From Haloarcula marina (lineage in GTDB: Archaea; Halobacteriota; Halobacteria; Halobacteriales; Haloarculaceae): a stretch of DNA of 64,000 nt. The stretch spans positions 1 to 64,000 of the forward strand of contig NZ_CP100405.1 of assembly GCF_024218775.1 (NCBI RefSeq). Reading direction: 5' to 3'. This document shows positions 16,915 through 24,837 of the stretch, piece after piece; positions within the stretch are counted from its first letter, which is position 1; the number at the start of each line of letters is the position of its first letter. A program made the translations under genes and the position numbers. The notes beneath the pieces are model-generated. The model made no database searches and was not told the DNA's origin. It was given only the letters and a program-made list of their open reading frames with translations.

Positions 16915-18642
16915 TCAGAACAGGCCGGTGATGTCGCCGTCTTCGTCGATGTCCATGTCGGCGGCCGCCGGGCGGGCCGGCAGGCCGGGCATGGTCAGGG
17001 CGTCAGCCGTGAGCGCGACGATGAACCCGGCACCGGCCGACGGATAGACTTCGCTTATCTCCAGTTCCCAACCCTCGGGTGCCCCCTTCTTGCTCGCGTC
17101 GTCGCTGAAGGAGTGGAAGGTCTTGGACATACACACCGGGAAGTCGCCGAACCCGAGATTCTCCATGCGCTCGATATCGTCGAGCGCACCGCCGGTGAAC
17201 TTCACGCCGTCGGCCCCGTAAATCTCGGTCGCGATGGTCTGTATCTTCTCCTTGATAGGGGCCTCGTCGTCGTAGAGGTGACGGAACTCGTCCTCGTCGC
17301 TCTCTGCGACGGCGTCGATGACGTGTTCGCCGAGGTCCTCGCCACCCTCGCTGCCCTTCTCGAACACTTCGGACTCGGCGACTCGCACGCCGAGGTCCTC
17401 GCGGCAGTGGTCCAGCACCGCCTGCACTTCTGCTTCGGTGTCGTCGGGGAAGCGGTTGAGCGCGACGACGACCGGGACGCCGAACTTCTGGAGGTTCCGG
17501 ACGTGTTTATCGAGGTTCGCGAAGCCAGCCTCGACGGCGTCGACACCCGACTCGTCTATCTCGTCGAAGTCGACCGGCCACTGGTCGAGGCCGTGGTACT
17601 GCAAAGCCCGCACCGACGACACCAGCACGACGGCGTTGGGTGTCATGTCGCCGAGGCGGCAGACGATGTTCATGAACTTCTCGGCCCCGAGGTCCGACCC
17701 GAAGCCAGCCTCCGTGACGAGGTAGTCGCCCATGCCGAAGGCCGCCTTGTCAGCGATGAGGGAGTTGGTCCCGTGTGCGATGTTCGCGAACGGACCGCCG
17801 TGGACGAACGCTGGCGTCCCCTCGATAGTCTGGACGATGTTGGGCTTCAGGGCGTCGCGAAGGAGCATCGTCGCCGGACCGGTCGCCTCGATATCGTCGA
17901 CGGTAATCGGCTCTCCATCGGTGTCGTAGGCGACGATGATTCGCGCGACGCGCTCCTTGAGGTCGCCGAGGTCCTCGGCGAGACAGAGGACCGCCATCAG
18001 TTCGGAGGCGGCGGTCAGTTTGAAGCCGTCCTCGCGGGGGGTGCCACCGGACTCGCCGCCGAGGCCGACGACGGTCTGTCGGAGCGCGCGGTCGTTCATG
18101 TCCAGCGACCGCTTCCACTCGACGTCGTTGATGTTGATGTCGAGGTCGTTGCCCTGTGAGAGGCGGGCGTCCAACATCGCGGCGATGAGGTTGTGCGCCG
18201 ACGTGAGCGCGTGCATGTCGCCGGTGAAGTGGAGATTGATGTCCTCCATCGGCAACACCTGCGACCGGCCGCCACCGGCCGCGCCGCCCTTCACGCCGAA
18301 CACCGGGCCGAGCGACGGTTCGCGGATGGCTATCATCGCGTCCTCGCCGAGGTGGTTGAGGGTCTGTCCGAGGCCGACGGTGGTCACCGTCTTGCCCTCG
18401 CCCTTCGGCGTCGGCGTCATCCCGGTCACGAGGACGAGGTTGTTCTCCTTGTCCTCGGCCTGCTCCCGGAGTCGGTCGATTGCGTGGTGCTTCACCTTCG
18501 CGGTGTACTCTCCGTGATACTGAAGGTCGTCTAAGCCCAGTCCCCACGGCTCTACGAGTTCCCAAATCGGCTCCATGTCCGTCGACTGCGCGATATCGTA
18601 GTCCGTTGGAATCGGCTCTTGGCTCTCGTCAGGTGAGGACAT
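16915..18642 (-). CDS. fhs: formate-tetrahydrofolate ligase
   Basis: A 575-residue enzyme catalysing formate + ATP + THF = 10-formyl-THF + ADP + Pi. The nucleotide-binding TPTPKGEGKTVTTVGL lies near residue 78, REPSLGPVFGVKGGAAGGG near 109, and HFTGDMHALTSAHN near 138. It is complete, ending in a flexible acidic tail. The direction is reversible: with formate dehydrogenase at 2-7.5 kb and demethylases at 28-41 kb, the ATP-yielding direction toward formate is plausible (inference). It is transcribed alone, away from alaX. Confidence 0.95.
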   Translation of the reverse strand: MSSPDESQEPIPTDYDIAQSTDMEPIWELVEPWGLGLDDLQYHGEYTAKVKHHAIDRLREQAEDKENNLVLVTGMTPTPKGEGKTVTTVGLGQTLNHLGEDAMIAIREPSLGPVFGVKGGAAGGGRSQVLPMEDINLHFTGDMHALTSAHNLIAAMLDARLSQGNDLDININDVEWKRSLDMNDRALRQTVVGLGGESGGTPREDGFKLTAASELMAVLCLAEDLGDLKERVARIIVAYDTDGEPITVDDIEATGPATMLLRDALKPNIVQTIEGTPAFVHGGPFANIAHGTNSLIADKAAFGMGDYLVTEAGFGSDLGAEKFMNIVCRLGDMTPNAVVLVSSVRALQYHGLDQWPVDFDEIDESGVDAVEAGFANLDKHVRNLQKFGVPVVVALNRFPDDTEAEVQAVLDHCREDLGVRVAESEVFEKGSEGGEDLGEHVIDAVAESDEDEFRHLYDDEAPIKEKIQTIATEIYGADGVKFTGGALDDIERMENLGFGDFPVCMSKTFHSFSDDASKKGAPEGWELEISEVYPSAGAGFIVALTADALTMPGLPARPAAADMDIDEDGDITGLF

Positions 18643-18775
18643 CTCACCCAGACGTTCCTAAGCTCGCCCCATGAAGGTTCGTGAATCTGACACCAGTCGA
18701 ATACGATAAGTTTGCCGTCGCTCTCGGCTGGCGTCCTCGCTCGTCGTGACAGTCTGAGGAGAGTTCGTGCGCGAT

Positions 18776-19975
18776 TCAGTCCGAGCGAAGGTAGTCGACG
18801 ACCGTCTCGGGTGCGGCACCGAGGCCGCCGCCCTGCGCGAGCGTCGGTTGGCCGCCGCCGCCACCCCCGAACTCGTCGGTCACCTCGCCGATGACCTCGT
18901 TCGCGTCCGTCTCGCCGTCAGTCCCGACGACGACGAACGTCGACCCGTCGCGACCCGTGAGGACGACCACGTCCGCGTCCGGGTCGCGGTCCCTGAGGTG
19001 GTCAGACACCGTGTTCGGGCCGAGGTTCTCCACGGTGCCGACGAGCCATTCGTCGCCGTCGCGGGTGACCGTCTCCGCTTCGAGGGTCGAGAGACGGGCG
19101 TCCAACAGTTCCTTGCGGAGTTCGGCCAGTTCCGCTTTCAGGTCCTTGTTCTCCGTCAGCAGAGCCTCTGCCCGCTCGGGCAGTCCCTCGACGCTGGTGT
19201 CCAGCGTCTCGGCGGCACGGGTCGACGCCCGCGTCTCGTCGACCTGTCGTTCGATAGCCGTCGGGCCGACGGCGTACTCGACCCGGACGAGGTCCGCGCC
19301 GGGGTTCGACACGTCGAGCACCTTGATGGGGCCTATCTCGCTCGTCCGCGCGACGTGCGTGCCGCCGCAGGCCGAGATGTCCCAGCCGTCTATCTCGACG
19401 ATTCGGACCGTCTCCGTGGGGTTGGCCCCCTCCCCGAGGTTGAACACGATATCGTCGTCGGCCTCGGCCGTCTCGATGTCCATCTCGTACCACTCGACCT
19501 CGCGGTCGTCCCAGACGGCCTCGTTGGCGAGGCGCTGGAAATCGAGCGCGTCCACCTCGTCGGCGTCCGCCTCAGTCGCGAAGTCGAGTCGGACGCGCTC
19601 CTCGCCGATGTCGAACCCGCCGTAGCCGTGGCCCCCGAACAGTTTCCGGCCAGCCCCGTAGACCACGTGGCTCGCGGTGTGGGCCCGCATACTGTAGGTC
19701 CGGTGCTCGTCGTCCACGTCGCCCGCGACGGTGTCGCCGGGCGCGAAGTCGGGTGCGTCGTCGAGCGTGTGGACCGTCACGCCGTCGCGCTTCTGCACGT
19801 CGACGACCTCATACCCGCCGAGCGTCCCGCGGTCCGCGGGTTGGCCGCCGCCCTCGGCGTAGAAGTACGTCTCGTCCAGCGTCACGTCCCGGTCGTCGAC
19901 CGACCGCACCGTCGCTTCGAACTCGGTCACGTACGGCTCCGCCGCCGAGCGGTTCGTCGGAGTCTCTTCGGTCAT
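18776..19975 (-). CDS. AlaX-type alanyl-tRNA editing protein with DHHA1 domain
   Basis: A 399-residue stand-alone relative of the alanyl-tRNA synthetase editing region. The N-terminal part resembles the tRNA-binding/editing start (ETYFYAEGGGQPADRG near residue 39), followed by zinc motifs HTASH near 98 and CGGTH near 203. A coiled-coil stretch (residues 255-300) leads to a Gly-rich DHHA1 domain (GGGGGGQPTLAQGGG). These proteins hydrolyse Ser or Gly mischarged on tRNA-Ala. It is much shorter than AlaRS and lacks the aminoacylation domain. Divergent from folCP. Confidence 0.85.
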   Translation of the reverse strand: MTEETPTNRSAAEPYVTEFEATVRSVDDRDVTLDETYFYAEGGGQPADRGTLGGYEVVDVQKRDGVTVHTLDDAPDFAPGDTVAGDVDDEHRTYSMRAHTASHVVYGAGRKLFGGHGYGGFDIGEERVRLDFATEADADEVDALDFQRLANEAVWDDREVEWYEMDIETAEADDDIVFNLGEGANPTETVRIVEIDGWDISACGGTHVARTSEIGPIKVLDVSNPGADLVRVEYAVGPTAIERQVDETRASTRAAETLDTSVEGLPERAEALLTENKDLKAELAELRKELLDARLSTLEAETVTRDGDEWLVGTVENLGPNTVSDHLRDRDPDADVVVLTGRDGSTFVVVGTDGETDANEVIGEVTDEFGGGGGGQPTLAQGGGLGAAPETVVDYLRSD

Positions 19976-20036
19976 GTGCGACGGGTGGCGGCGAGCCCCG
20001 ATAAACCCCGCGCCGCCCGCAACCCGGGCGAGCGGC

Positions 20037-20048
20037 GATAGCTTAATC
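20037..20048 (+). promoter_or_regulatory. TATA-like block before folCP
   Basis: gatagcttaatc lies 25-36 bases ahead of the ATG at 20073 and supports that start as near-leaderless. Confidence 0.45.
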
Positions 20049-20072
20049 AGGTGGCCGCCGTCGATATGTGGT

Positions 20073-22460
20073 ATGCAGTACCACGAGGCAGCCGACTATC
20101 TGGAGTCCCTACAGCGGCGTCGGCCCAAGTTGGGAACCGAGACGACGGCGCGGATGCTCGCGCACCTCGGCGACCCGCAGGCTGGCGTCGATTGCGTGCA
20201 GGTGGCCGGGTCGAACGGCAAGGGAAGTACCTCGCGGATGCTGGAACACGCGCTCCGGGCCGCCGGTCTCGACGTGGGCGTGTTCGTCTCGCCCGGTCTC
20301 ACGGACTTCCGCGAGCAGGTGCAGGTCAACGGTACCTCGGTCCCGAAGGCCCGCGTGGCCGACTTCGTCGAGCGCATCGACCCCTGCTTGGAGCGCCTCG
20401 CGGCCGACGACGACATGCCCACCCACTTCGAGGTGCTGACCGCCCTCGCAATCGACCACTTCGGACGCGAAGACGTCGACGTGGCCGTCTTGGAGGTGGG
20501 CATCGGCGGCCGCTACGACGCCACCAGCGCCGTCGACCCGGTGGCAAGCGCCGTCACGAGCGTCAGCCTCGAACACACGGACTTGCTGGGCGACACCGTC
20601 GAGGAAATCGCCCGCGACAAGGCACAAGTCGCGCCGACAGACGGCCCGCTGGTGACCGGAACGAGCGGGGACGCGCTGGATGCCATCCGAACGGAGACGG
20701 ATGTCGTTACCGTCGGCCCGGCCGACGCCGACGTGGTCGCCGTCGAGACGGGTATGCGGTGTGAAGTCGAGAGCGAAGTCGCAATCACCGGTCCCGACTG
20801 GGCGCTGGAGACGAATCTCCAGTTACTCGGCCAGCATCAGGCCACTAACGCCGGTGTTGCCGCGACGCTGGCCCGACAGGTCGCCGACGTGGACACCCGC
20901 GACATCGCGGCGGGCCTCCGACAGGCGACCCTTCCGGGGCGGTTCGAGATACTCGACAGCGACCCGACGACGGTGCTGGACGGGTCGCACAATCCCGGCG
21001 CGATGGCGACGCTCGGCACCACGCTGGAGCGCTTCGACTACGAGAACCTCCACGTCGTCTTCGGCGCGATGTCCGATAAGGACCACGCGGGGATGGTCGA
21101 ACACCTCCCCCCAGTCGCGACGGCGTTCGTCACCGAACCGGGACTGGACCGCGCCGAAGATTCAGAGGTGCTGGCTGCCGCGTTCGAGGGGCACGCCGAC
21201 GACATCGAGCGAATCGACTCCGTCCCCGAGGCGACCGAGCGAGCGCTTTCGAGGGCCGACGCCGACGACTTCGTGCTCGTCACGGGGTCGTTGTACGCCG
21301 TCAGCGAGGCCCGTGACCGCTGGACCCGCCTGCTGGTGCCGAAAGACCACGGCCGCGCACCCAGCGAACGGCGTGCGCTCGACGGGGCGGCCTTCCCCGA
21401 GGCGGGCGGCGACGACGTGGACGCGCACGTTCTGACCGGCTACCTCCGGCCCGAACAGGCCGACCGGGTCGCGGCCCGCCTCGACGCCATCGGCGGCGAC
21501 TGCCACCGGTCCACGACGGGCGCGCCCGGGAAGTTCGTCGCGACTGTCCTGTGCGGGACAGAAGCCCAACTGACCGCGCTCGCCGACGCTATCGAGGCGG
21601 ACGGCCTCGGTCTGTCACACGTCGCGGGCCGGATACGACGGACGCTCGACGGCCCGCCCGACCCCCTCGACACCGACGGCACGGCCGTGATGGGCATCCT
21701 GAACGTCACGCCCGACTCGTTCCACGACGGCGGCGAGTACGACGAGTTCGACGCCGCCCTCGACCGGGCCGAGGAGATGGTCGCGGCCGGTGCGGACGTG
21801 ATAGACGTGGGCGGCGAGAGCACGCGTCCGGGGGCCGACCCGGTCTCCGTCGAAGACGAAATCGACCGCGTCGTCCCCGTCGTCGAGGCACTCGCTGACC
21901 TCGACGTACCGATTTCGGTCGACACACGCAAGGCGGCCGTCGCCGACGCCGCCCTCGACGCCGGGGCCGACATCGTCAACGACGTGTCCGGTCTCTCGGA
22001 CCCCGAGATGCGCTTCGTCGTGGCCGACCACGACGCCGGACTCGTCCTCATGCACAGCCTCTCGGCCCCCGTCGACCCCGGCCGGACCCGGATCTACGAC
22101 GACGTTGTCGACGACGTGCTCCGAGAGCTCTCCGAGCAGGTGTTGCTCGCCCAGCGGGCCGGTATCAGCCGCGAGCAAATCCTCGTGGACCCTGGCTGTG
22201 GCTTCGGGAAGGACGCCGACGAGTCGTTCGAACTGGTCGACCGCCTCCGCGAGTTCGAGGCGCTGGGCTGTGGCGTGCTGGTCGGCCACTCCCGAAAGTC
22301 CATGTTCGCCGATGCGGCCGAGGCGACTGACGACAGACTCCCGCCGACGCTGGCCGTGACGGCGATGGCGGCCGAACGCGGTGCCGACGCCGTCCGGGTC
22401 CACGACGTGGCCGAAAATGACGCGGTCGTCAGAACCGTCGCGGCGGCCCGCGACCGCTGA
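20073..22460 (+). CDS. folCP: FolC-FolP fusion: folylglutamate/dihydrofolate synthase plus dihydropteroate synthase
   Basis: A 795-residue fusion. Residues 1-430 are FolC: ATP site GSNGKGSTSRML near residue 49 and DGSHNPGAM near 304. Residues 537-795 are FolP: MGILNVTPDSFHDGG near 540, DVGGESTRPG near 576, SVDTRK near 612, and GHSRKSMF near 740. A linker domain of about 100 residues with no assigned role sits between. The same fusion is established in Haloferax volcanii. FolP joins PABA to the pterin and FolC adds glutamate, so the protein makes folate from the PABA possibly supplied by the pabB/pabA pair. The start at MQYHEAADY is supported by a TATA block. Confidence 0.93.
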   Translation: MQYHEAADYLESLQRRRPKLGTETTARMLAHLGDPQAGVDCVQVAGSNGKGSTSRMLEHALRAAGLDVGVFVSPGLTDFREQVQVNGTSVPKARVADFVERIDPCLERLAADDDMPTHFEVLTALAIDHFGREDVDVAVLEVGIGGRYDATSAVDPVASAVTSVSLEHTDLLGDTVEEIARDKAQVAPTDGPLVTGTSGDALDAIRTETDVVTVGPADADVVAVETGMRCEVESEVAITGPDWALETNLQLLGQHQATNAGVAATLARQVADVDTRDIAAGLRQATLPGRFEILDSDPTTVLDGSHNPGAMATLGTTLERFDYENLHVVFGAMSDKDHAGMVEHLPPVATAFVTEPGLDRAEDSEVLAAAFEGHADDIERIDSVPEATERALSRADADDFVLVTGSLYAVSEARDRWTRLLVPKDHGRAPSERRALDGAAFPEAGGDDVDAHVLTGYLRPEQADRVAARLDAIGGDCHRSTTGAPGKFVATVLCGTEAQLTALADAIEADGLGLSHVAGRIRRTLDGPPDPLDTDGTAVMGILNVTPDSFHDGGEYDEFDAALDRAEEMVAAGADVIDVGGESTRPGADPVSVEDEIDRVVPVVEALADLDVPISVDTRKAAVADAALDAGADIVNDVSGLSDPEMRFVVADHDAGLVLMHSLSAPVDPGRTRIYDDVVDDVLRELSEQVLLAQRAGISREQILVDPGCGFGKDADESFELVDRLREFEALGCGVLVGHSRKSMFADAAEATDDRLPPTLAVTAMAAERGADAVRVHDVAENDAVVRTVAAARDR

Positions 22461-22495
22461 GACAACGATTTCCGTCCGGCCCCCGAAGGTGTGGT

Positions 22496-22720
22496 ATGGA
22501 CTCGCTTGCACTGCTCCAAATCGGCGGTCTCACCGAGGCGTTCTCACAGGTCGTCGTCGGTGCCGGTGCGGTCGTCCTGTTGCTCATGCTCGTCGCGCTC
22601 GGGGCCTTCGCATACAAGAGCCTGCGGGGCGGCGTCGATTGGCCCGACGAACGCGAGGACGAGGAGGACGCCGACGGCGTCAGGCGCGGCGGCAACGACG
22701 ACGAGTGGGAGTTCTACTGA
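22496..22720 (+). CDS. small single-span membrane protein (74 aa)
   Basis: A 74-residue protein with one hydrophobic segment (VVVGAGAVVLLLMLVALGAF, residues 19-38), a short basic turn, and a strongly acidic cytoplasm-like tail ending DDEWEFY. No family recognised. It starts 35 bases after folCP in the same direction and may be co-transcribed. It converges on the FchA-type gene with one base between stops. Confidence 0.65.
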   Translation: MDSLALLQIGGLTEAFSQVVVGAGAVVLLLMLVALGAFAYKSLRGGVDWPDEREDEEDADGVRRGGNDDEWEFY

Positions 22721-22721
22721 A

Positions 22722-23291
22722 TTAGCCGCCGGTGACGGCCGCGACGGCGTCGGCGGCGTCGGCCTCAGCAGCCTCCAGACGGTTCCGTGCGTCGCGGACG
22801 AACGCTTCGTCGTCGAAGAAATCGAGGTTAACGCGGACGATGGTCGCCGCCGCCGAGACGGCGGCCCGTGCCAGCGACGCCCCGACGACCGCGTCGATTC
22901 GGGCGTTCGGCGTCCCTTCCTCGGCGACGACGACCGCGCCCTCGGCCACGCGACCGGCCGCCTCGGCGATTCGGAGCGGTACCTCCGTTGCCGTCCGAAG
23001 CGCCGATTGCGCGTTGTCGGCGTCGCTCGACGCTTCGAAGGCCGTCCGCACCTCGTCGACCGCCGCCCCGTCCTCGTCGACGAGTGCGAGCAAGCGTTGG
23101 CGCTCCTCGGCCAACGCCTCGTGAGCGGCGGCGAGTCGCGTTGTCGGGTCGCTCGTGTGGATACAGACCATCTCGCAGAGCGCCGCGGCCAGCGCCCCGG
23201 TGAGGGCCGTCGCGGCCCCGGCGCTGGGTGCGACCCGCGACGACGCCACTTCCGAGAGGAACCGCTCGACGGACTGCTCGGCGTAGGTCAC
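22722..23291 (-). CDS. FchA/FTCD-C family methenyl-THF cyclohydrolase-like protein
   Basis: A 189-residue helical protein of the cyclodeaminase/cyclohydrolase family (C-terminal part of FTCD, and bacterial FchA). It has the N-terminal signature SRVAPSAGAATALTGALAAA near residue 18 and conserved NARIDAVVGASLARAA near 128. FchA interconverts methenyl-THF and 10-formyl-THF, a step FolD may also catalyse here. Start: GTG at 23291, overlapping the TGA of a 30-codon upstream frame (GTGA). The N-terminal formiminotransferase domain of FTCD is absent, so histidine catabolism is not implied. Confidence 0.78.
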   Translation of the reverse strand: MTYAEQSVERFLSEVASSRVAPSAGAATALTGALAAALCEMVCIHTSDPTTRLAAAHEALAEERQRLLALVDEDGAAVDEVRTAFEASSDADNAQSALRTATEVPLRIAEAAGRVAEGAVVVAEEGTPNARIDAVVGASLARAAVSAAATIVRVNLDFFDDEAFVRDARNRLEAAEADAADAVAAVTGG

Positions 23292-23380
23292 GCTCGGTCA
23301 CTCTCGCTCGCTCGTCGGCGCTCGGCGTCGTTGGGCAGGCCGCGACCTGTGGTCGGGCGGTCTGGTTCCGCGTCTCTCAT
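23288..23380 (-). CDS. 30-codon upstream ORF coupled to the cyclohydrolase gene
   Basis: An Arg/Asp/Glu-rich frame of 30 residues beginning MRDAEPDR. Its TGA overlaps the GTG start of the cyclohydrolase. A TATA-like block on the minus strand (ccgtttaac, about 23402-23410) sits 22-30 bases upstream, as for a leaderless message. It may be a leader peptide used for translational coupling, or a chance frame. No homology is apparent. Confidence 0.3.
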   Translation of the reverse strand: MRDAEPDRPTTGRGLPNDAERRRASESDRA

Positions 23381-23432
23381 GCGTGTCTCTCCCGGGGGCA
23401 CGGTGTTAAACGGTTCCCTCAGACCACCGTCG

Positions 23433-23603
23433 CTACGACCCGGACTGCTCGACGAACCGCGTCTCCCGGAAGTAAATGACGAGGCTCGCACACAGAAAGC
23501 AGAAGCCAGCGGCCCGTAACTCACCCACCGTCATGGCGACCAGCGCCGTCCCGATGAGCGCAGTGGCGAGGACGGCTAGCGCAGTCGGAATCAGTTCGGC
23601 CAT
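23433..23603 (-). CDS. small membrane protein (56 aa)
   Basis: A 56-residue protein starting MAELIPTALAVLATALIGTA with two hydrophobic segments (residues 5-24 and 29-44) and a polar tail. An upstream ATG adds 38 residues of non-haloarchaeal composition and is not favoured. Function unknown. Confidence 0.5.
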   Translation of the reverse strand: MAELIPTALAVLATALIGTALVAMTVGELRAAGFCFLCASLVIYFRETRFVEQSGS

Positions 23604-23656
23604 CGGTCGTCCGTGCGATTGTAGCCCACACCAAAGAATCTGTGCATCGCAGCGGC

Positions 23657-23971
23657 TCAGCCGTTGTACGAGTGGTCGAACTCCCAGTGGTACCGACACC
23701 GCTCGCAGGTGGCCCACTGCGGAACGTCGAACTGGTCCGGATGCCGTCGGCCTTGGACCATCCGCGTCCGGCAGACCGGACAGGTCATGTACAGTAGTTC
23801 GAGGTCACCGAACTCCTCGGAGTCGTACTCGGCGACACAGCGCGGGCAGTCGATGTCGTCGCGAGCGTTGTGCTGGAAGATTTCGCTGTCGCACCGCCGG
23901 CATTTCACCGTCGCTGGCGGCCGCTTCGCCCACCCAGTGTCCCCCTCGTAGGTGGTCGTGGCCGTGTCCAT
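23657..23971 (-). CDS. zinc-ribbon protein with four CxxC motifs (104 aa)
   Basis: A 104-residue protein with four CxxC pairs (CRRC near residue 23, CPRC near 38, CPVC near 65, CERC near 90), enough for two zinc ribbons. The spacing resembles many haloarchaeal zinc-finger proteins of unknown function. I start it at MDTATTTYEGD; longer in-frame starts add a basic, low-quality segment. Convergent with a small membrane-protein gene; divergent from the 24184 gene. Confidence 0.6.
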   Translation of the reverse strand: MDTATTTYEGDTGWAKRPPATVKCRRCDSEIFQHNARDDIDCPRCVAEYDSEEFGDLELLYMTCPVCRTRMVQGRRHPDQFDVPQWATCERCRYHWEFDHSYNG

Positions 23972-24183
23972 GCTCGACAACCGGAACTTGTTGGGTCCCT
24001 CGCCTCGCCTGAGCGGCGCTAAAACCTTCTCGCCCGCCCACTTGAGCTTCCCGATGAAGAATCCGAATCGCCCGGTCACGACCCGAGATACGGGCCGAAC
24101 CCGGATAAAATACTCGCGCGTCTGTTCGCCAGGCGCACGCGCTCGGCGATAGCTTTTCCGGGGGGCCTGCGCAACACCGTGGC

Positions 24184-24783
24184 ATGGCATCTCTCAGCAG
24201 ACTGGTCGCCGCGTTGTCCGTCGTCGCCGTCCTTCCGAGCGTGGCCGCGGCACAATCGCTCGACCCCTCGGTAGTCGGGGACGCCTCCGGCCCAGTCCGA
24301 GCAGTTGCGTCGTTCGCGCTCGTCCTCGCGTCCGGCGGGGTGGTCCTCCTTCGGTCGGAGGACCGCGTCCACCGGGCCCTCGACGCGCTACTGGCCCGTC
24401 CGTCCCGAGCCGTTCCGTACGGCCTGCTGGCCTACGTTCTCGTCCTCGCCGTGGGTCTCTACGGCCTCAGTCAACTGATCAGGGTCGGCGTCGTGTCGAC
24501 GGTGCTGGGCCGCGCCGCCGCCATCCTGTTGGTCGTCGCCGTCGTGTTCGTGACGGGATTCGGCTTCCTCGTCGTCGGGACGTTGCTCACCGACCTACAG
24601 GGTCGCCGTCGACCGCGATATGGTCTCCTGATAGGGGCCGCTCTGAGTGCCGCGTGCTGGGCGGTCCTGCCGCTGCTCGGCGGTGTGGTCGTCTCGGCCG
24701 TCGTCGCGTCGTTCGGTATCGGCGGGGCCACGCGGCGCTGGTTCCACGCCGAGCGGACGGTGGAACGCGAGCGCGCGAACTGA
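24184..24783 (+). CDS. membrane protein with cleavable-type N-terminus (199 aa)
   Basis: A 199-residue membrane protein with an N-terminal signal-like segment (residues 8-23, ending AAAQ), then about four more hydrophobic spans (residues 40-55, 77-96, 104-132, 147-170) and a basic C-terminal tail. No family I can name. It converges on the second BCCT gene. Confidence 0.65.
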   Translation: MASLSRLVAALSVVAVLPSVAAAQSLDPSVVGDASGPVRAVASFALVLASGGVVLLRSEDRVHRALDALLARPSRAVPYGLLAYVLVLAVGLYGLSQLIRVGVVSTVLGRAAAILLVVAVVFVTGFGFLVVGTLLTDLQGRRRPRYGLLIGAALSAACWAVLPLLGGVVVSAVVASFGIGGATRRWFHAERTVERERAN

Positions 24784-24822
24784 CCGCTCGTCGGGCGCTG
24801 TCGCTAACGCGTCGGCGAGCGG
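24784..24822. terminator. inverted repeat between convergent genes
   Basis: ccgctcg (24784-24790) and cgagcgg (24816-24822) form a 7-base stem between two convergent stop codons, followed by a short A-rich run. It may serve both genes. Hairpins are not required for archaeal termination, so this is tentative. Confidence 0.3.
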
Positions 24823-24837
24823 AGAAAAGAGAGGCGT

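Noticed and set aside
18767-20041. Long plus-strand frame across the AlaX gene
   Set aside because: AlaX zinc motifs are in the minus frame; the plus frame is composition-driven.
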